A DNA stretch of 32,164 nt from Pseudomonadota bacterium (GCA_021325135.1 JAJPHT010000024.1:1-32164), one strand, 5' to 3'. Shown: positions 14,647 to 22,952, counted from the stretch's first letter. The notes: a model not told the origin generated them from the sequence alone. Numbers and translations: made by a program.

Positions 14647-15822
14647 TCACCACGCGGAGCCGCCGCCGTCGCGGCACGTGAACCCGTAGCCGATGTTCAG
14701 GTCGTCGGTCGCGATCAGGCTGACGCCGAAGTTGCTGAAGCTGCACGGGCTGGTGTTGCCGCCCAGGGGCGTGCTGTACCAGGTCTCGTGGGGCGCGTTG
14801 TGGAACGCGCCCGAGGAGTCGCGGTACTGGACGGCGGGGTTCTGCTCCTCGCGGTCCACGATGGTCTTGGTCGTGTCGAGGCCGGAGACCGACGCGGAGG
14901 CCTCCGAGACGCCCGAAAGCTCGGGGCCCGTGGTGCTGGCGGAGAAGGCGTTCACCTGGGTGATCATCGTCCCGTCCCGCCAGCACTTGTACGTCGCCGT
15001 GTTGCTGCTGGAGTAGTAGGCGTAGGAGTGGGACGTGGAGCTCCATCCGTACCACGTGGCGCTGTCGCCGCGGAACTGCTGGTTGTTCTGGTCGAAGTAG
15101 TCGCAGAAGGCGCCATACTGGAAGCCCGGGCTGGGCTGGTCGTTGCAGACCTTGGTGCCGGCCTGGATGAAGGGCAGGTGGGGGCTGCCGGTCGACCACT
15201 TCTGGCTGGGCCAGCGGTAGTGGCACTCCTCGGTCGAGGACGCGAACGTGTAGGTGTCCGCGTTGTTGCTCATGGTGATGCCCCCCGAGATGCCGTAGGA
15301 GACGACGCTGCTGGACTGGAAGAGGCTGACGCCGACCTGGAGGTACTGGTCGGTGGTCACGGTGGCCGGCGTCGCGTGGCCCAGGAGGTCAGGCAGCTCG
15401 GGCACCTCGGTGGGGCGCGGGGAGGGCCCGCAGGGCGAGCCGTCGACCGCGCAGCCGACGCCGGGGAACGCGACCCAGAAGCAGTTGGGCGCGTAGAGGA
15501 GCACGACGGGCGTGGCGGCGGGCGGCGGGCTCTCCCGGGCGCAGAGGCTCGCTTCGGGGGCGACGAGCACCGAGGCGTCGGGGGTCGTGTAGAGGTAGGA
15601 CGCGCCGTCGGTGGCGACGTAGGTGCCCGGCGGGACCTGCACGTCGCGCCCCTGGAACGAGACGTGGGAGGCGACGGTCCAGGGCACGTGGGCGATCTGG
15701 GCGTCGGGATCGCCCGGGGGCGAGACGAGGGTCGGAGCTTCCAAGGGCGTCTGGGCGACGACGACGCCCAGGAGCGCAGCGGTCGCCAGCGTGGCAGCGA
15801 TCAAAATGGGGAAGGTTCGCAT
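14647..15822 (-). CDS. Secreted protein of unknown function, Cys-containing
   Basis: ATG at 15820-15822 opens a signal peptide (residues 1-23, ending VVVAQ). The 391-residue mature part has nine or so cysteines (including LCARE, APNCFW, VGCAVDGSPCG, EECHY, KVCND, AFCDY, YKCWRD, SPCSF, FTCRDG). It is rich in Ser, Thr, Tyr and Gly, typical of a disulfide-stabilised extracellular beta protein. No membrane anchor or sorting tail is seen at the C-terminus. I do not recognise the family. A GGAGG (15838-15842) lies 15 bases before the start, rather far, and a TATA-like AAATATCC is at 15878-15885. It is the last of three adjacent exported proteins on this strand. Confidence 0.75.
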   Translation of the reverse strand: MRTFPILIAATLATAALLGVVVAQTPLEAPTLVSPPGDPDAQIAHVPWTVASHVSFQGRDVQVPPGTYVATDGASYLYTTPDASVLVAPEASLCARESPPPAATPVVLLYAPNCFWVAFPGVGCAVDGSPCGPSPRPTEVPELPDLLGHATPATVTTDQYLQVGVSLFQSSSVVSYGISGGITMSNNADTYTFASSTEECHYRWPSQKWSTGSPHLPFIQAGTKVCNDQPSPGFQYGAFCDYFDQNNQQFRGDSATWYGWSSTSHSYAYYSSSNTATYKCWRDGTMITQVNAFSASTTGPELSGVSEASASVSGLDTTKTIVDREEQNPAVQYRDSSGAFHNAPHETWYSTPLGGNTSPCSFSNFGVSLIATDDLNIGYGFTCRDGGGSAW

Positions 15823-15877
15823 GTACGTCCCTGCATGCCTCCTCGCGGAGAGCGGACGCCCAAAGATGTTAGCGTCG

Positions 15878-15885
15878 AAATATCC
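15878..15885 (-). promoter_or_regulatory. TATA-like element for the secreted Cys protein
   Basis: On the minus strand the site reads GGATATTT, an AT-rich island in a GC-rich spacer. It is about 60 bases before the ATG at 15822, giving a predicted leader of about 33 bases that contains the GGAGG. Confidence 0.4.
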
Positions 15886-15918
15886 TCGCAAGTAGCTTGT
15901 CGCCTGCCCGCCGGGCCC

Positions 15919-16434
15919 TCAGCGCCGCCGCAGGAGAAGCACGGCGAAGGCGGCCGCGGCGACGAGCGCCACGGCCTCGAAGCCCGGGTCGCGCGACGAG
16001 GCCGTGCTGCCCGCGGGCGTCGTCGCGCCGGCGGGCGTGGTCGAGGGCGTCGAGGCCGTGGCGGGCGGCGGCGTGCTCGCGGTCGCGTTGGCGCCGCGGA
16101 CCACGAGGAGGCCCGTCATGTGGCTCGCGTCGACGGGGTCGGCGGAGTTCGCGTGGAGCCTGCAGTAGAACTTGTACGTGCCCGGCGTCGCGGGCGCGGT
16201 GAACGTGGCGGTCTCGCCCCCCTGCTTGAGGCCCGTGTCCCAGAGGCCGTCCACGGAGGTGACGGTGTGCCCTTCGCCCTGCACGTCCACCGTGACGGTG
16301 GCGCCGGGGTCCACCTCCAGCGTCTGGGGCTCGAAGGCGTAGTTCTTGGCGACGAGATGGGGGCCCGTCTGCGGCGCGGCAAGCGGCGTGGCGCAGAGGA
16401 GGGCAAGAAGAAGGGAAAGCGCCAGGGCGCGCAT
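15919..16434 (-). CDS. Cupredoxin (blue copper protein) with PGF-CTERM-like tail
   Basis: The 171-residue product has a signal peptide (about 1-20), then a plastocyanin-like domain (about 25-113). The type-1 copper ligands are visible: His56 (EGHTV), Cys91 and His94 (FYCRLH), and Met106 (SHMTG). A Thr/Ser/Pro stalk (about 118-147) follows, then DPGFEAVALVAAAAFAVLLLRRR. The end has the PGF motif, hydrophobic helix and Arg cluster of the PGF-CTERM signal, which archaeosortase A cuts and replaces with a lipid anchor. It should be an electron carrier on the outer face of the membrane. ATG at 16432-16434 is the natural start. It lies just after a T-rich terminator of the upstream lipoprotein gene. 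Confidence 0.9.
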   Translation of the reverse strand: MRALALSLLLALLCATPLAAPQTGPHLVAKNYAFEPQTLEVDPGATVTVDVQGEGHTVTSVDGLWDTGLKQGGETATFTAPATPGTYKFYCRLHANSADPVDASHMTGLLVVRGANATASTPPPATASTPSTTPAGATTPAGSTASSRDPGFEAVALVAAAAFAVLLLRRR

Positions 16435-16458
16435 CGGACGGGAAGCGCGCCCTGGCGC

Positions 16459-16479
16459 AAAAAAGCAGGCGCTTACGCC
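16459..16479 (-). terminator. T-run terminator after the four-repeat lipoprotein
   Basis: On the minus strand a short GGCG/CGCC stem that includes the TAA stop is followed three bases later by six T residues (16459-16464). A T-run this close to a stop in such a GC-rich genome is a good archaeal terminator. It also separates this gene from the cupredoxin gene. Confidence 0.5.
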
Positions 16480-18086
16480 ACCTGGATCGCGTACTCCTTG
16501 CCCAGCTCCCCGGGCAGGCCCGCGACGACGACGTGGGGCACGACGTAGAGCGTGCCGCTGGCGGGCATCGTCACGACGGCGCACCACGGGCCGGGCGCGT
16601 GGAAGCTGCCCGTCACCGTCGCGGGGCCGTTGGCGGGGTAATACGCCGTGCCCGCGTAGGACTGGAACGTCGCGTTCGCGTCGGTCGCGTGGCTCACGGA
16701 GTCCGTGTGCAGCGCGGTGTGCGGCGAGGTGAAGAGGCCCTCGCTGCGCCAGCAGAGCGTGACGTTGCTGCCCGCGGCGGCGCTGGCGGGCACGGGGCCC
16801 ACGAGGCTCACGCGCGGCGCCACGAGGATGCTGCGCTCGACGCCGGTGGTCCCGGGGAGCGACGCGCCGGGCATGACGACGTGCGCGACCATGTAGACCG
16901 CGCCGCTCTGGGGCATGGTGAGGTTCGCGCAGAAGGGGCCGGGGAGCGCGAAGCTGCCGTTCAGCGTGGCCGGGCCGTTGTTGGGGTAGATGGCGTTGGG
17001 GTACGCGCTGAACGTCGCGTTGGGGTGGCTCTGCGTGTCCCAGTGGACCGCGGTGTGGACGCTGGTGCCGGTGGCGCCGGGCGTCTCCCAGCAGACGTTG
17101 ACGACGCTGCCCGCGGGAGCGACCTCGGGGAGGTCGCTGGAGAAGTCGACGGCCGGCGGGTTCACGAGGATCACCTGCTCGCCCGAGACCGTGCCGGGGA
17201 GCGCGGCGGTCGAGGTCAGCGCGTGGGCGCGGAAGTAGACCGTCTGGTTGATGGCCTTGATGGCGCCGCAGAAGACGCCGGGGACCTGGAAGTGGCCCGT
17301 CAGCGTCGCGGGCCCGTTGTCGGGATAGACCGCGTTGGCGTAGTCCGAGAAGAGCGTGCTGTTGGGGTGGCTCGCGGGGTCCCAGTGGATGGCGGTGTGG
17401 GCGATGGTGCCCGTGCCTTCGACGCGCCAGCAGACGTTGGCGTCCGCTCCGGCGTCGACCCGCTCGGGGGCCCAGACGACCTCCACGGAGGACACGGTGC
17501 CGTTGGCCAGCGGGTTGCCGGAGATGGCGGAGATGGCAGCCTCGGGCCCGATGACGCCGGGCAGGCCGTTGAAGACGGTGTGGGGCACGACGTAGAGCGT
17601 GCCGTTGAGGGGGATCGAGACGCCCGCGCACCAGACGCCGGGCAGGTCGAACTGCCCCGTGAGGGGGGGCTGGAGGTTCTCAGGGTAGTAGGCATCGCCC
17701 GCGTAGCTCTGGAACGTCGCTCCGGCCTGGCCCGCGTGGCTCACGGTGTCCGTGTGCAGCGCGGTGTGGACCGAGGTGCCGGCGGGCCCGCTGGCCTTCC
17801 AGCACAGGTTGACGACGCTGCCGCCCACGGCCGTGGCGGGGGGCGCGTCGACCCAGCTCACCGTCTGCGACGTGCCGTTGGGCGTCGGGCTGGTGGGCGT
17901 GACGGGGGTCGTGCTCGCCGGCGTGCTGGTGACGGGGGTCGACGAGACGGGGGTGCTGCTCGCCGGGGTCGAGGAGGCGGGCGTCGACGTGGAAGGCGTC
18001 GTGGTGGTCGTGGTGTCGTTGCCCGTGCAGCCCGCCAGCGCCATGGCGGCGACGGCGAGCGCGACGAGGATCGCATGATGCTTCAT
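16473..18086 (-). CDS. Lipoprotein with four tandem Cys/His/Asp-rich repeats
   Basis: ATG at 18084-18086 gives 537 residues. A signal peptide ends in the lipobox LAGC (Cys20), followed by a Thr/Ser/Pro stalk to about residue 72. Four repeats of about 110 residues fill the rest (about 75-190, 198-310, 312-425, 426-537). Each holds the same series: Cys-Trp, then H-x3-H-x-D-x3-H, a Tyr/Pro/Gly-rich 'Y...YP.NGPAT..G.F..PG' segment, a second Cys, and a final His 15-16 residues later. Ligand-like sets are C95/H107/H111/D113/H117/C153/H169; C219/H230/H234/D236/H240/C273/H288; C332/H344/H348/D350/H354/C386/H402; and C445/H456/H460/D462/H466/C502/H518. The two Cys could form a disulfide and the His/Asp set could bind a metal; this is inference. 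No family is recognised. The cupredoxin gene lies directly downstream. Confidence 0.85.
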   Translation of the reverse strand: MKHHAILVALAVAAMALAGCTGNDTTTTTTPSTSTPASSTPASSTPVSSTPVTSTPASTTPVTPTSPTPNGTSQTVSWVDAPPATAVGGSVVNLCWKASGPAGTSVHTALHTDTVSHAGQAGATFQSYAGDAYYPENLQPPLTGQFDLPGVWCAGVSIPLNGTLYVVPHTVFNGLPGVIGPEAAISAISGNPLANGTVSSVEVVWAPERVDAGADANVCWRVEGTGTIAHTAIHWDPASHPNSTLFSDYANAVYPDNGPATLTGHFQVPGVFCGAIKAINQTVYFRAHALTSTAALPGTVSGEQVILVNPPAVDFSSDLPEVAPAGSVVNVCWETPGATGTSVHTAVHWDTQSHPNATFSAYPNAIYPNNGPATLNGSFALPGPFCANLTMPQSGAVYMVAHVVMPGASLPGTTGVERSILVAPRVSLVGPVPASAAAGSNVTLCWRSEGLFTSPHTALHTDSVSHATDANATFQSYAGTAYYPANGPATVTGSFHAPGPWCAVVTMPASGTLYVVPHVVVAGLPGELGKEYAIQVA

Positions 18087-18120
18087 GACGCGTACCCGGC
18101 CGGCGCTATCACCGCCCCAG

Positions 18121-18128
18121 GTATATTC
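18121..18128. promoter_or_regulatory. TATA box between the lipoprotein and hisG
   Basis: GTATATTC (GAATATAC on the minus strand) is centred about 38 bases before the lipoprotein ATG, predicting a leader of about 13 bases. If it also drives the plus strand, hisG would have a leader of about 160 bases. I found no better hisG TATA box in the 223-base spacer. Confidence 0.5.
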
Positions 18129-18156
18129 GTTTCGCCAACTAGGAACGATCGGGTAA

Positions 18157-18171
18157 CCCACGGCTCGTGGG
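18157..18171. repeat. Short hairpin in the hisG upstream region
   Basis: CCCACG and CGTGGG pair across a three-base loop, just after the small palindrome GGGTAACCC. If the hisG transcript begins near 18150 this would lie at its 5' end. Confidence 0.5.
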
Positions 18172-18296
18172 CCTTCCGGCGCGCCCGCAACGTTGATCAG
18201 AGGGGCCGTCGTCGCCCGACCCATGCGCGTCCCCGCCCTCGCGTGCCGGAGGGGTTGTCATCACCGCTCCGTCGTCCTCGCCTAGGGCTGCCGCGC

Positions 18297-18301
18297 GGAG
18301 G
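18297..18301 (+). promoter_or_regulatory. Shine-Dalgarno that fixes the hisG start
   Basis: GGAGG lies eight bases before the GTG at 18310. It supports GTG as the start and a transcript with a leader rather than a leaderless one. Confidence 0.65.
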
Positions 18302-18309
18302 CTTTTCCC

Positions 18310-19176
18310 GTGCTGAAGATCGCCGTCCCCAACAAGGGGCGCCTGAGCGAAGCGACCCTCGACCTCTTCCGCAAGGCCGGCATGAAGGTGGAGTCGAGCC
18401 CGGAGCGCAAGCTCTACGCGACGGCGCTGGACCGCACCGTGCAGATCCTCTTCGTGCGCGCGACCGACATCCCCGAGTTCGTGGCCGACGGCGTCGCGCA
18501 CCTGGGCGTCACGGGGAAGGACATCCTGGAGGAGCAGCGCAAGTCCGTGCGCGAGATCCTGGACCTCCAGTACGGCTACTGCCGGCTGGTGGTGGCGGTC
18601 CCCGAGGGGAGCCCCATCCGCGACGCCAAGGACGTACCCGACGGCGCGCGCGTCGCCTCCTCCTTCCCCAACCTCACGCACCGCTTCTTCTCCGACGCGG
18701 GCCGGCACGTCAAGGTCGTCGAGGTGAGCGGCGCCACCGAGATCACGCCCCACATCGGCGTCGCGGACCTCATCGTCGACCTCACGAGCAGCGGCAGCAC
18801 GCTGGCCATGAACAACCTGCGCGAGGTGGCGACCATCGTCCACAGCACGGCGCGCGTCGTCGCCAACGAGGCCGCCCTCTGGGACGCCCGCCGCCGGCCG
18901 CAGATCGACGCCATCCTCGCCTCGCTGGAGAGCGTGGTCAATGCTCGCGGCAAGCGCTACCTCATGGCGAACGTCCCCAAGGCCAAGCTCGACGAGGTGC
19001 GCCGCATCCTGCCGGGCATCAGCGGCCCCACCATCATGGACATCCTCAGCCACCCGGAGCTCGTGGCCGCGCACGCCGTCGTGGACGAAGGGGCCCTCTT
19101 CGAGATCGTCAACAAGCTCAAGGCCGTCGGCGCGACCGGCATCCTGGTGCTCCCCATCGAGAGGCTCGTGGCATGA
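18310..19176 (+). CDS. hisG: ATP phosphoribosyltransferase, long form
   Basis: HisG joins ATP and PRPP to make N1-phosphoribosyl-ATP, the first committed step of histidine synthesis. The 288-residue length and the C-terminal domain (from about 215, with RRILPGISGPTIMDI and GATGILVLPIERLV) mark the long form. That form carries its own histidine-feedback domain and needs no HisZ. The N-terminus KIAVPNKGRLSE, GVTGKDILEE, and the PRPP loop around DLIVDLTSSGSTLAMNNL are all present. It starts the operon and overlaps hisD in ATGA. Confidence 0.96.
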   Translation: MLKIAVPNKGRLSEATLDLFRKAGMKVESSPERKLYATALDRTVQILFVRATDIPEFVADGVAHLGVTGKDILEEQRKSVREILDLQYGYCRLVVAVPEGSPIRDAKDVPDGARVASSFPNLTHRFFSDAGRHVKVVEVSGATEITPHIGVADLIVDLTSSGSTLAMNNLREVATIVHSTARVVANEAALWDARRRPQIDAILASLESVVNARGKRYLMANVPKAKLDEVRRILPGISGPTIMDILSHPELVAAHAVVDEGALFEIVNKLKAVGATGILVLPIERLVA

Positions 19177-20456
19177 GGCTCCTCGCCACGGGCCCCCTCA
19201 GGATGCTATCACCCGGCCTGCGCCAGAAGGTGCTGGAGCGCGGCGGGCTGGAGCCCGAGGTCGCGCGGGACGTGGGCGAGATCGCCCGCGCCGTGCGCGA
19301 GCGGGGGGACGCCGCGCTGCGGGAGCTGACCGAGCGCTTCGACGGCGCCAGGCTCGCCACGCTGGAGGTGCCCCGCGCCGAGTGGAGCGCCGCCCTCGCG
19401 CGGCTGCCCCGCGACGTGCAGGAGGCCCTCCGCGCCGCGCACGCCAACGTCGAGCGCTTCCACCGCGCGCTCCTGCCGAAGCCCGTCGAGGTCGAGGTCG
19501 CGCCCGGCCTGCGCGCGGGCCGCCGCGTGCTCCCCCTGGGGCGCGTGGGCGCCTACGTGCCCGGAGGCCGCGCCGCGTACCCCAGCACCGTGATCATGAC
19601 CGCGACGCCCGCCAAGGTCGCCGGCGTGCGCGAGGTCGTCGTCGCCACGCCGCCCGGCAAGGACGGCAAGGTCCCCGACGCCACGCTGGCCGCCTGCGCC
19701 GTCGCGGGCGTCGACCGCGTCTTCGCCGTGGGCGGGGCGCAGGCCGTCTTCGCGCTGGCCTTCGGCACCGACAGCATCCCCCGGGTGGACAAGATCGTGG
19801 GCCCGGGCAACGCCTGGGTCGCCGCCGCCAAGGCCGCGGTGGCCGGGCTCGTCGCCATCGACTCCCCCGCCGGGCCCAGCGAGGTGCTCGTGCTGGCGGA
19901 CGAGGCGGCGGACCCCGAGTGGATCGCCCGCGAGATGCTGGCCCAGGCGGAGCACGACCCCCGCGCCGCGTGCGTCGCCCTCGTCCCGACGCCCGCCCTC
20001 GCCGCGGCGGTGGAGAAGGAGATGGAGCGCGCGCTGGGCCCGCGCCGCGACGTCGTCGAGGCGAGCCTGGCCCGCGCCGGGGCCGTCCTCGTCGCGCAGG
20101 GGGAGGAGGCGCGCGCCTTCGCGGACGCCTACGCGCCCGAGCACCTGGTGGTCCTCACCCGCGAGCCGCGCGCGACGCTGGATTCGCTGTCGAACTACGG
20201 CAGCGCATTCCTGGGCCCCTGGAGCAGCGTGGCGCTGGGCGACTACTGCACCGGGCCCAACCACGTGCTCCCCACGATGGGCCTGGCGCGCGGCTTCAGC
20301 GGCCTCTCGGTGGACGACTTCCTGCGCCGCCCCACGCACCAGGAGGCCTCCCGCGACGCGCTGCGCGCGCTGGCGCCCGTCGCCGAGACGCTGGCCGCCC
20401 TGGAGGGGCTTCCCAACCACGCGGCCGCGCTGCGCGCCCGGAGGGAGCGCGAATGA
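19173..20456 (+). CDS. hisD: Histidinol dehydrogenase
   Basis: HisD oxidises histidinol to histidine in two NAD-dependent steps using a zinc ion. ATG at 19173 overlaps the hisG stop and yields 427 residues. Family landmarks are [71 protein letters not shown] with the zinc-region His, [11 protein letters not shown], and [14 protein letters not shown] much longer in-frame extension upstream of 19173 is shadow sequence over hisG and the lipoprotein. The stop overlaps hisC in ATGA. Confidence 0.96.
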   Translation: MRLLATGPLRMLSPGLRQKVLERGGLEPEVARDVGEIARAVRERGDAALRELTERFDGARLATLEVPRAEWSAALARLPRDVQEALRAAHANVERFHRALLPKPVEVEVAPGLRAGRRVLPLGRVGAYVPGGRAAYPSTVIMTATPAKVAGVREVVVATPPGKDGKVPDATLAACAVAGVDRVFAVGGAQAVFALAFGTDSIPRVDKIVGPGNAWVAAAKAAVAGLVAIDSPAGPSEVLVLADEAADPEWIAREMLAQAEHDPRAACVALVPTPALAAAVEKEMERALGPRRDVVEASLARAGAVLVAQGEEARAFADAYAPEHLVVLTREPRATLDSLSNYGSAFLGPWSSVALGDYCTGPNHVLPTMGLARGFSGLSVDDFLRRPTHQEASRDALRALAPVAETLAALEGLPNHAAALRARRERE

Positions 20457-21508
20457 GCCGCTTCGCGCGCCCCGAGGTGCAGCGCCTGCACGCCTACGAG
20501 GAGGAGGCCGGCGGCGGCCTCAACCTCATGGCGAACACGAACCTCTTCGGGGCGAATCCTGCCATCGAGGCCGCGCTGGTGCGCATGAAGGGGGGCCGCT
20601 TCAGCGAGTACCCCTCCCTCACCAGCGTCGTGCTGCGCAACGCGCTGGGCAAGAAGCTCGACGTGGACCCCGCGTGCGTCGTCACGGGCAACGGCAGCAA
20701 CGACCTCATCGACGTGCTCTGCCGCACGTTCCTCTCGCCGGGCGACCGCGTCGCGTACCACTGGCCCTGCTTCAGCATGATCCCCGTCTTCCTGCGGCTC
20801 AACCACGGCGTGCCCGCCAGCGTCCCCCTGGGCCCCGACTGGTCGCTGGACCCGGACGCCCTCATCGCGGCCGACGGCAAGGTCACCTTCGTCGTGCGCC
20901 CCAACAACCCCACGGGCAACGCCTTCCCGCGACGCGACGTGGAGCGCATCGTGGAGGAGTCGCGCGGCCTCGTGGTCGTGGACGAGGCCTACGTCGAGTT
21001 CCTGGGCGGAGAGAGCTTCGTCACGGAGGTGCGCGAGGGGCGCGACAACCTCGTCGTCCTACGCACGTTCAGCAAGGCCCACGGCATGGCGGGCCTGCGC
21101 GTGGGCTACAGCGTGAGCCACCCCTCCCTCGCCGAGGAGATGACCAAGGTGCGCGGCCCCTTCCGCCTGGACACGCTGGCCGAGACGGCGGCCACCATCG
21201 CGCTGGCGGACGACCGCTATCTCGAAGGCGTCGTGGAGGGCGTGCGCGCCGAGCGCCCCAACCTCAAGCGCCTCCTGGAGGAGAAGGGGTTCACGGTCTT
21301 CCGCAGCGACGCGAACTTCCTGCTGGCGAAGCCCCCCGTGGACCCCAAGCGCCTCGCCGCCGCGCTGGCCGGGCAGGGCGTCCACGTGCGCGACTTCGCG
21401 GGGGACCTCGCGCCCTACGTCCGCATCACCGTGGGCCCGCCCTCCGCCACCGCCCGCCTCCGCGTCGCGCTGGACGAGGCGCTGCCCAAGCTCATGGGGG
21501 GCTCCTGA
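20453..21508 (+). CDS. hisC: Histidinol-phosphate aminotransferase
   Basis: HisC is a PLP enzyme that transfers an amino group from glutamate to imidazole-acetol phosphate. The 351-residue product has the fold-type-I pattern: GNGSNDLID near 79-87, RPNNPTGN (149-156), VVDEAYVEF with Asp177 and Tyr180, the Schiff-base Lys208 in FSKAHGMAGLRVGY, and the phosphate-binding Arg near the end (VRITVG). ATG 20453 overlaps the hisD stop and is preceded by GGAGG. It ends in a TGATG overlap with hisH. Confidence 0.95.
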   Translation: MSRFARPEVQRLHAYEEEAGGGLNLMANTNLFGANPAIEAALVRMKGGRFSEYPSLTSVVLRNALGKKLDVDPACVVTGNGSNDLIDVLCRTFLSPGDRVAYHWPCFSMIPVFLRLNHGVPASVPLGPDWSLDPDALIAADGKVTFVVRPNNPTGNAFPRRDVERIVEESRGLVVVDEAYVEFLGGESFVTEVREGRDNLVVLRTFSKAHGMAGLRVGYSVSHPSLAEEMTKVRGPFRLDTLAETAATIALADDRYLEGVVEGVRAERPNLKRLLEEKGFTVFRSDANFLLAKPPVDPKRLAAALAGQGVHVRDFAGDLAPYVRITVGPPSATARLRVALDEALPKLMGGS

Positions 21509-22113
21509 TGGAGGTCGCCATCCTGGACTACGGCGTGGGCAACCTGCACAGCATCCGCAAGGCGCTGGAGCGCGAGGGCGCCACGCCCCGCCTCGTCTCG
21601 GAGCCCAAGGCCGTCCTCGACGCGCCCGCCATCGTCCTCCCCGGGGTGGGCGCCTTCGGGGACGCCGCGGCCAAGCTGCTGCCCTACCGCGACGCGCTCT
21701 TCGAGGCGCTCGACGCCGGCAAGCCGCTGCTGGGCGTCTGCCTGGGGATGCAGCTCCTCTTCGAGCGCAGCGAGGAGAGCCCCGGCGCGCGGGGCCTGGG
21801 CTACGTCCGCGGCGAGGTGCGCCGCCTGCGCCACGAGAAGCTCCCCCAGATCGGGTGGAACGTCCTCAACCACGTGGAGGGCGAGCCGCTCTTCGCGGGG
21901 CTGCCCGACGGCGCGCACGTCTACTACGTGAACAGCTTCGCCTGCGCGCCGCACGAGCCCGTCACGGTCGCGACCAGCACCTACGGCGACACCTTCACCG
22001 CCGCCATCCGAAAGCGCCATGCCTGGGGCGTCCAGTTCCATCCCGAGAAGTCCGGCGAGGCCGGGCTGCGGATGATCCGCAACTTCGTAGCGTTCGCCAA
22101 GGAGACCGCCTGA
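21508..22113 (+). CDS. hisH: Imidazole glycerol phosphate synthase, glutaminase subunit
   Basis: HisH releases ammonia from glutamine and passes it through the HisF barrel. The 201-residue product shows LDYGVGNLHSI at the start, LPGVGAFGDA, and the nucleophile Cys78 in GVCLGMQLLF. The His178 and Glu180 catalytic residues lie in VQFHPEKSG. ATG 21508 overlaps the hisC stop. Its partner HisF is encoded about 2 kb downstream rather than next to it. Confidence 0.96.
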   Translation: MEVAILDYGVGNLHSIRKALEREGATPRLVSEPKAVLDAPAIVLPGVGAFGDAAAKLLPYRDALFEALDAGKPLLGVCLGMQLLFERSEESPGARGLGYVRGEVRRLRHEKLPQIGWNVLNHVEGEPLFAGLPDGAHVYYVNSFACAPHEPVTVATSTYGDTFTAAIRKRHAWGVQFHPEKSGEAGLRMIRNFVAFAKETA

Positions 22114-22114
22114 C

Positions 22115-22840
22115 ATGGAAGTGATCCCGGCCATCGACATCCGCAACGGCGCGTGCGTCCAGCTCGTCGGGGGCGACATCACCAAGGAGAAGGTGCACAT
22201 CGACGACCCCGTCGCGCAGGCGCGGAGGTTCATCGACATGGGCGCCAAGTGGATCCACATCGTGGACCTCGACCGCGCGCTGGGCACCGGCAACAACATG
22301 CAGGTCATCCGCCGCATCATGGAGGTCCCCGGGGCCCGCTACCAGGTGGGCGGCGGCATCCGCTTCACCGAGGACATCGACGACCTGCTCGCCGCCAACG
22401 CGGCCCGCGTCGTCGTGGGCACCCGCGCCGTGACCGACGAGAAGTGGTTCGCCCACGTCTGCGAGCGCTACGGCGGCCGCGTCTTCGCCGCGGTGGACGC
22501 GCGCGGCGACGAGATCCTCATCAAGGGGTGGACCGAGAGCAGCGGCAAGAAGCTCCTCCCCTGGGCCAAGGAGGCCGACAAGCTGGGCGTGGGGGGCCTC
22601 CTCTACACCGACGTCGCGCTGGAGGGCCGCATGAGCGGCGTCAACGCCACGGCCGTGGAGGCGCTGGCCAAGAGCGTGGACGTCCCCGTGGTGGCCTCCG
22701 GCGGCGTCTCCAGCATGGAGGACCTCCAGGAGCTGTGGGAGGCCCACGCGTGGGGCGTCGTCGTCGGCATGGCCGCCTACACCGGCAAGCTCGACGTGGC
22801 GCACGCCATCCGGCACTTCGCGAGGAAGGGCGGGCGCTGA
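22115..22840 (+). CDS. hisA: ProFAR isomerase (phosphoribosylformimino-AICAR ribotide isomerase)
   Basis: HisA opens the ribose of ProFAR to PRFAR, an Amadori rearrangement. The 241-residue beta/alpha barrel has the catalytic Asp8 (IPAIDIRNG) and Asp128 (AAVDARGDEI). Phosphate-binding glycines are seen in YQVGGGIR and ASGGVSS. The sequence is HisA-like rather than the dual PriA type of actinobacteria, but specificity cannot be proven by eye. It starts one base after the hisH stop, with GGAG upstream. Its end is followed by a hairpin-rich 138-base spacer. Confidence 0.94.
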   Translation: MEVIPAIDIRNGACVQLVGGDITKEKVHIDDPVAQARRFIDMGAKWIHIVDLDRALGTGNNMQVIRRIMEVPGARYQVGGGIRFTEDIDDLLAANAARVVVGTRAVTDEKWFAHVCERYGGRVFAAVDARGDEILIKGWTESSGKKLLPWAKEADKLGVGGLLYTDVALEGRMSGVNATAVEALAKSVDVPVVASGGVSSMEDLQELWEAHAWGVVVGMAAYTGKLDVAHAIRHFARKGGR

Positions 22841-22868
22841 TGCTCCGCCTCCTCCGCCTCTGGCGGGA

Positions 22869-22905
22869 AAGGACCCGGATCTCCGAATCTCCGGATCGGG
22901 TCCTT
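22869..22905. repeat. Stem A in the hisA-hisB spacer
   Basis: AAGGACCC (22869-22876) pairs with GGGTCCTT (22898-22905). After a one-base bulge, GATC pairs with GATC inside. The loop contains the left arm of stem B. Confidence 0.75.
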
Positions 22906-22927
22906 GCTGATTCCGAGATTCGGAGAT
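22879..22927. repeat. Stem B, 13-bp perfect inverted repeat overlapping stem A
   Basis: ATCTCCGAATCTC (22879-22891) is perfectly complementary to GAGATTCGGAGAT (22915-22927). The left arm lies in the loop of stem A and the right arm lies outside it, so A and B are either alternatives or form a pseudoknot. Each arm is built from an 8-base tandem unit (GATTCGGA-like). Confidence 0.8.
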
Positions 22928-22939
22928 TCGGGGCTCCCC

Positions 22940-22952
22940 GCGCCGGAGGCGC
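22940..22952. repeat. Small hairpin before hisB
   Basis: GCGCC and GGCGC pair across GGA. It directly follows GGGGCTCCCC (22930-22939), another short palindrome. Together with stems A and B these occupy most of the 138-base spacer. Confidence 0.5.

Noticed and set aside
17881..18027. Thr/Ser/Pro repeats in the lipoprotein stalk as a DNA repeat or phase-variable tract
   Set aside because: The repeats are uneven and encode a common low-complexity surface linker; no long perfect tandem run is seen.
16533..19172. N-terminal extension of hisD by 880 residues
   Set aside because: It is in frame with hisD but covers the antisense of the lipoprotein and an alternate frame of hisG. HisD homologues start at 19173.
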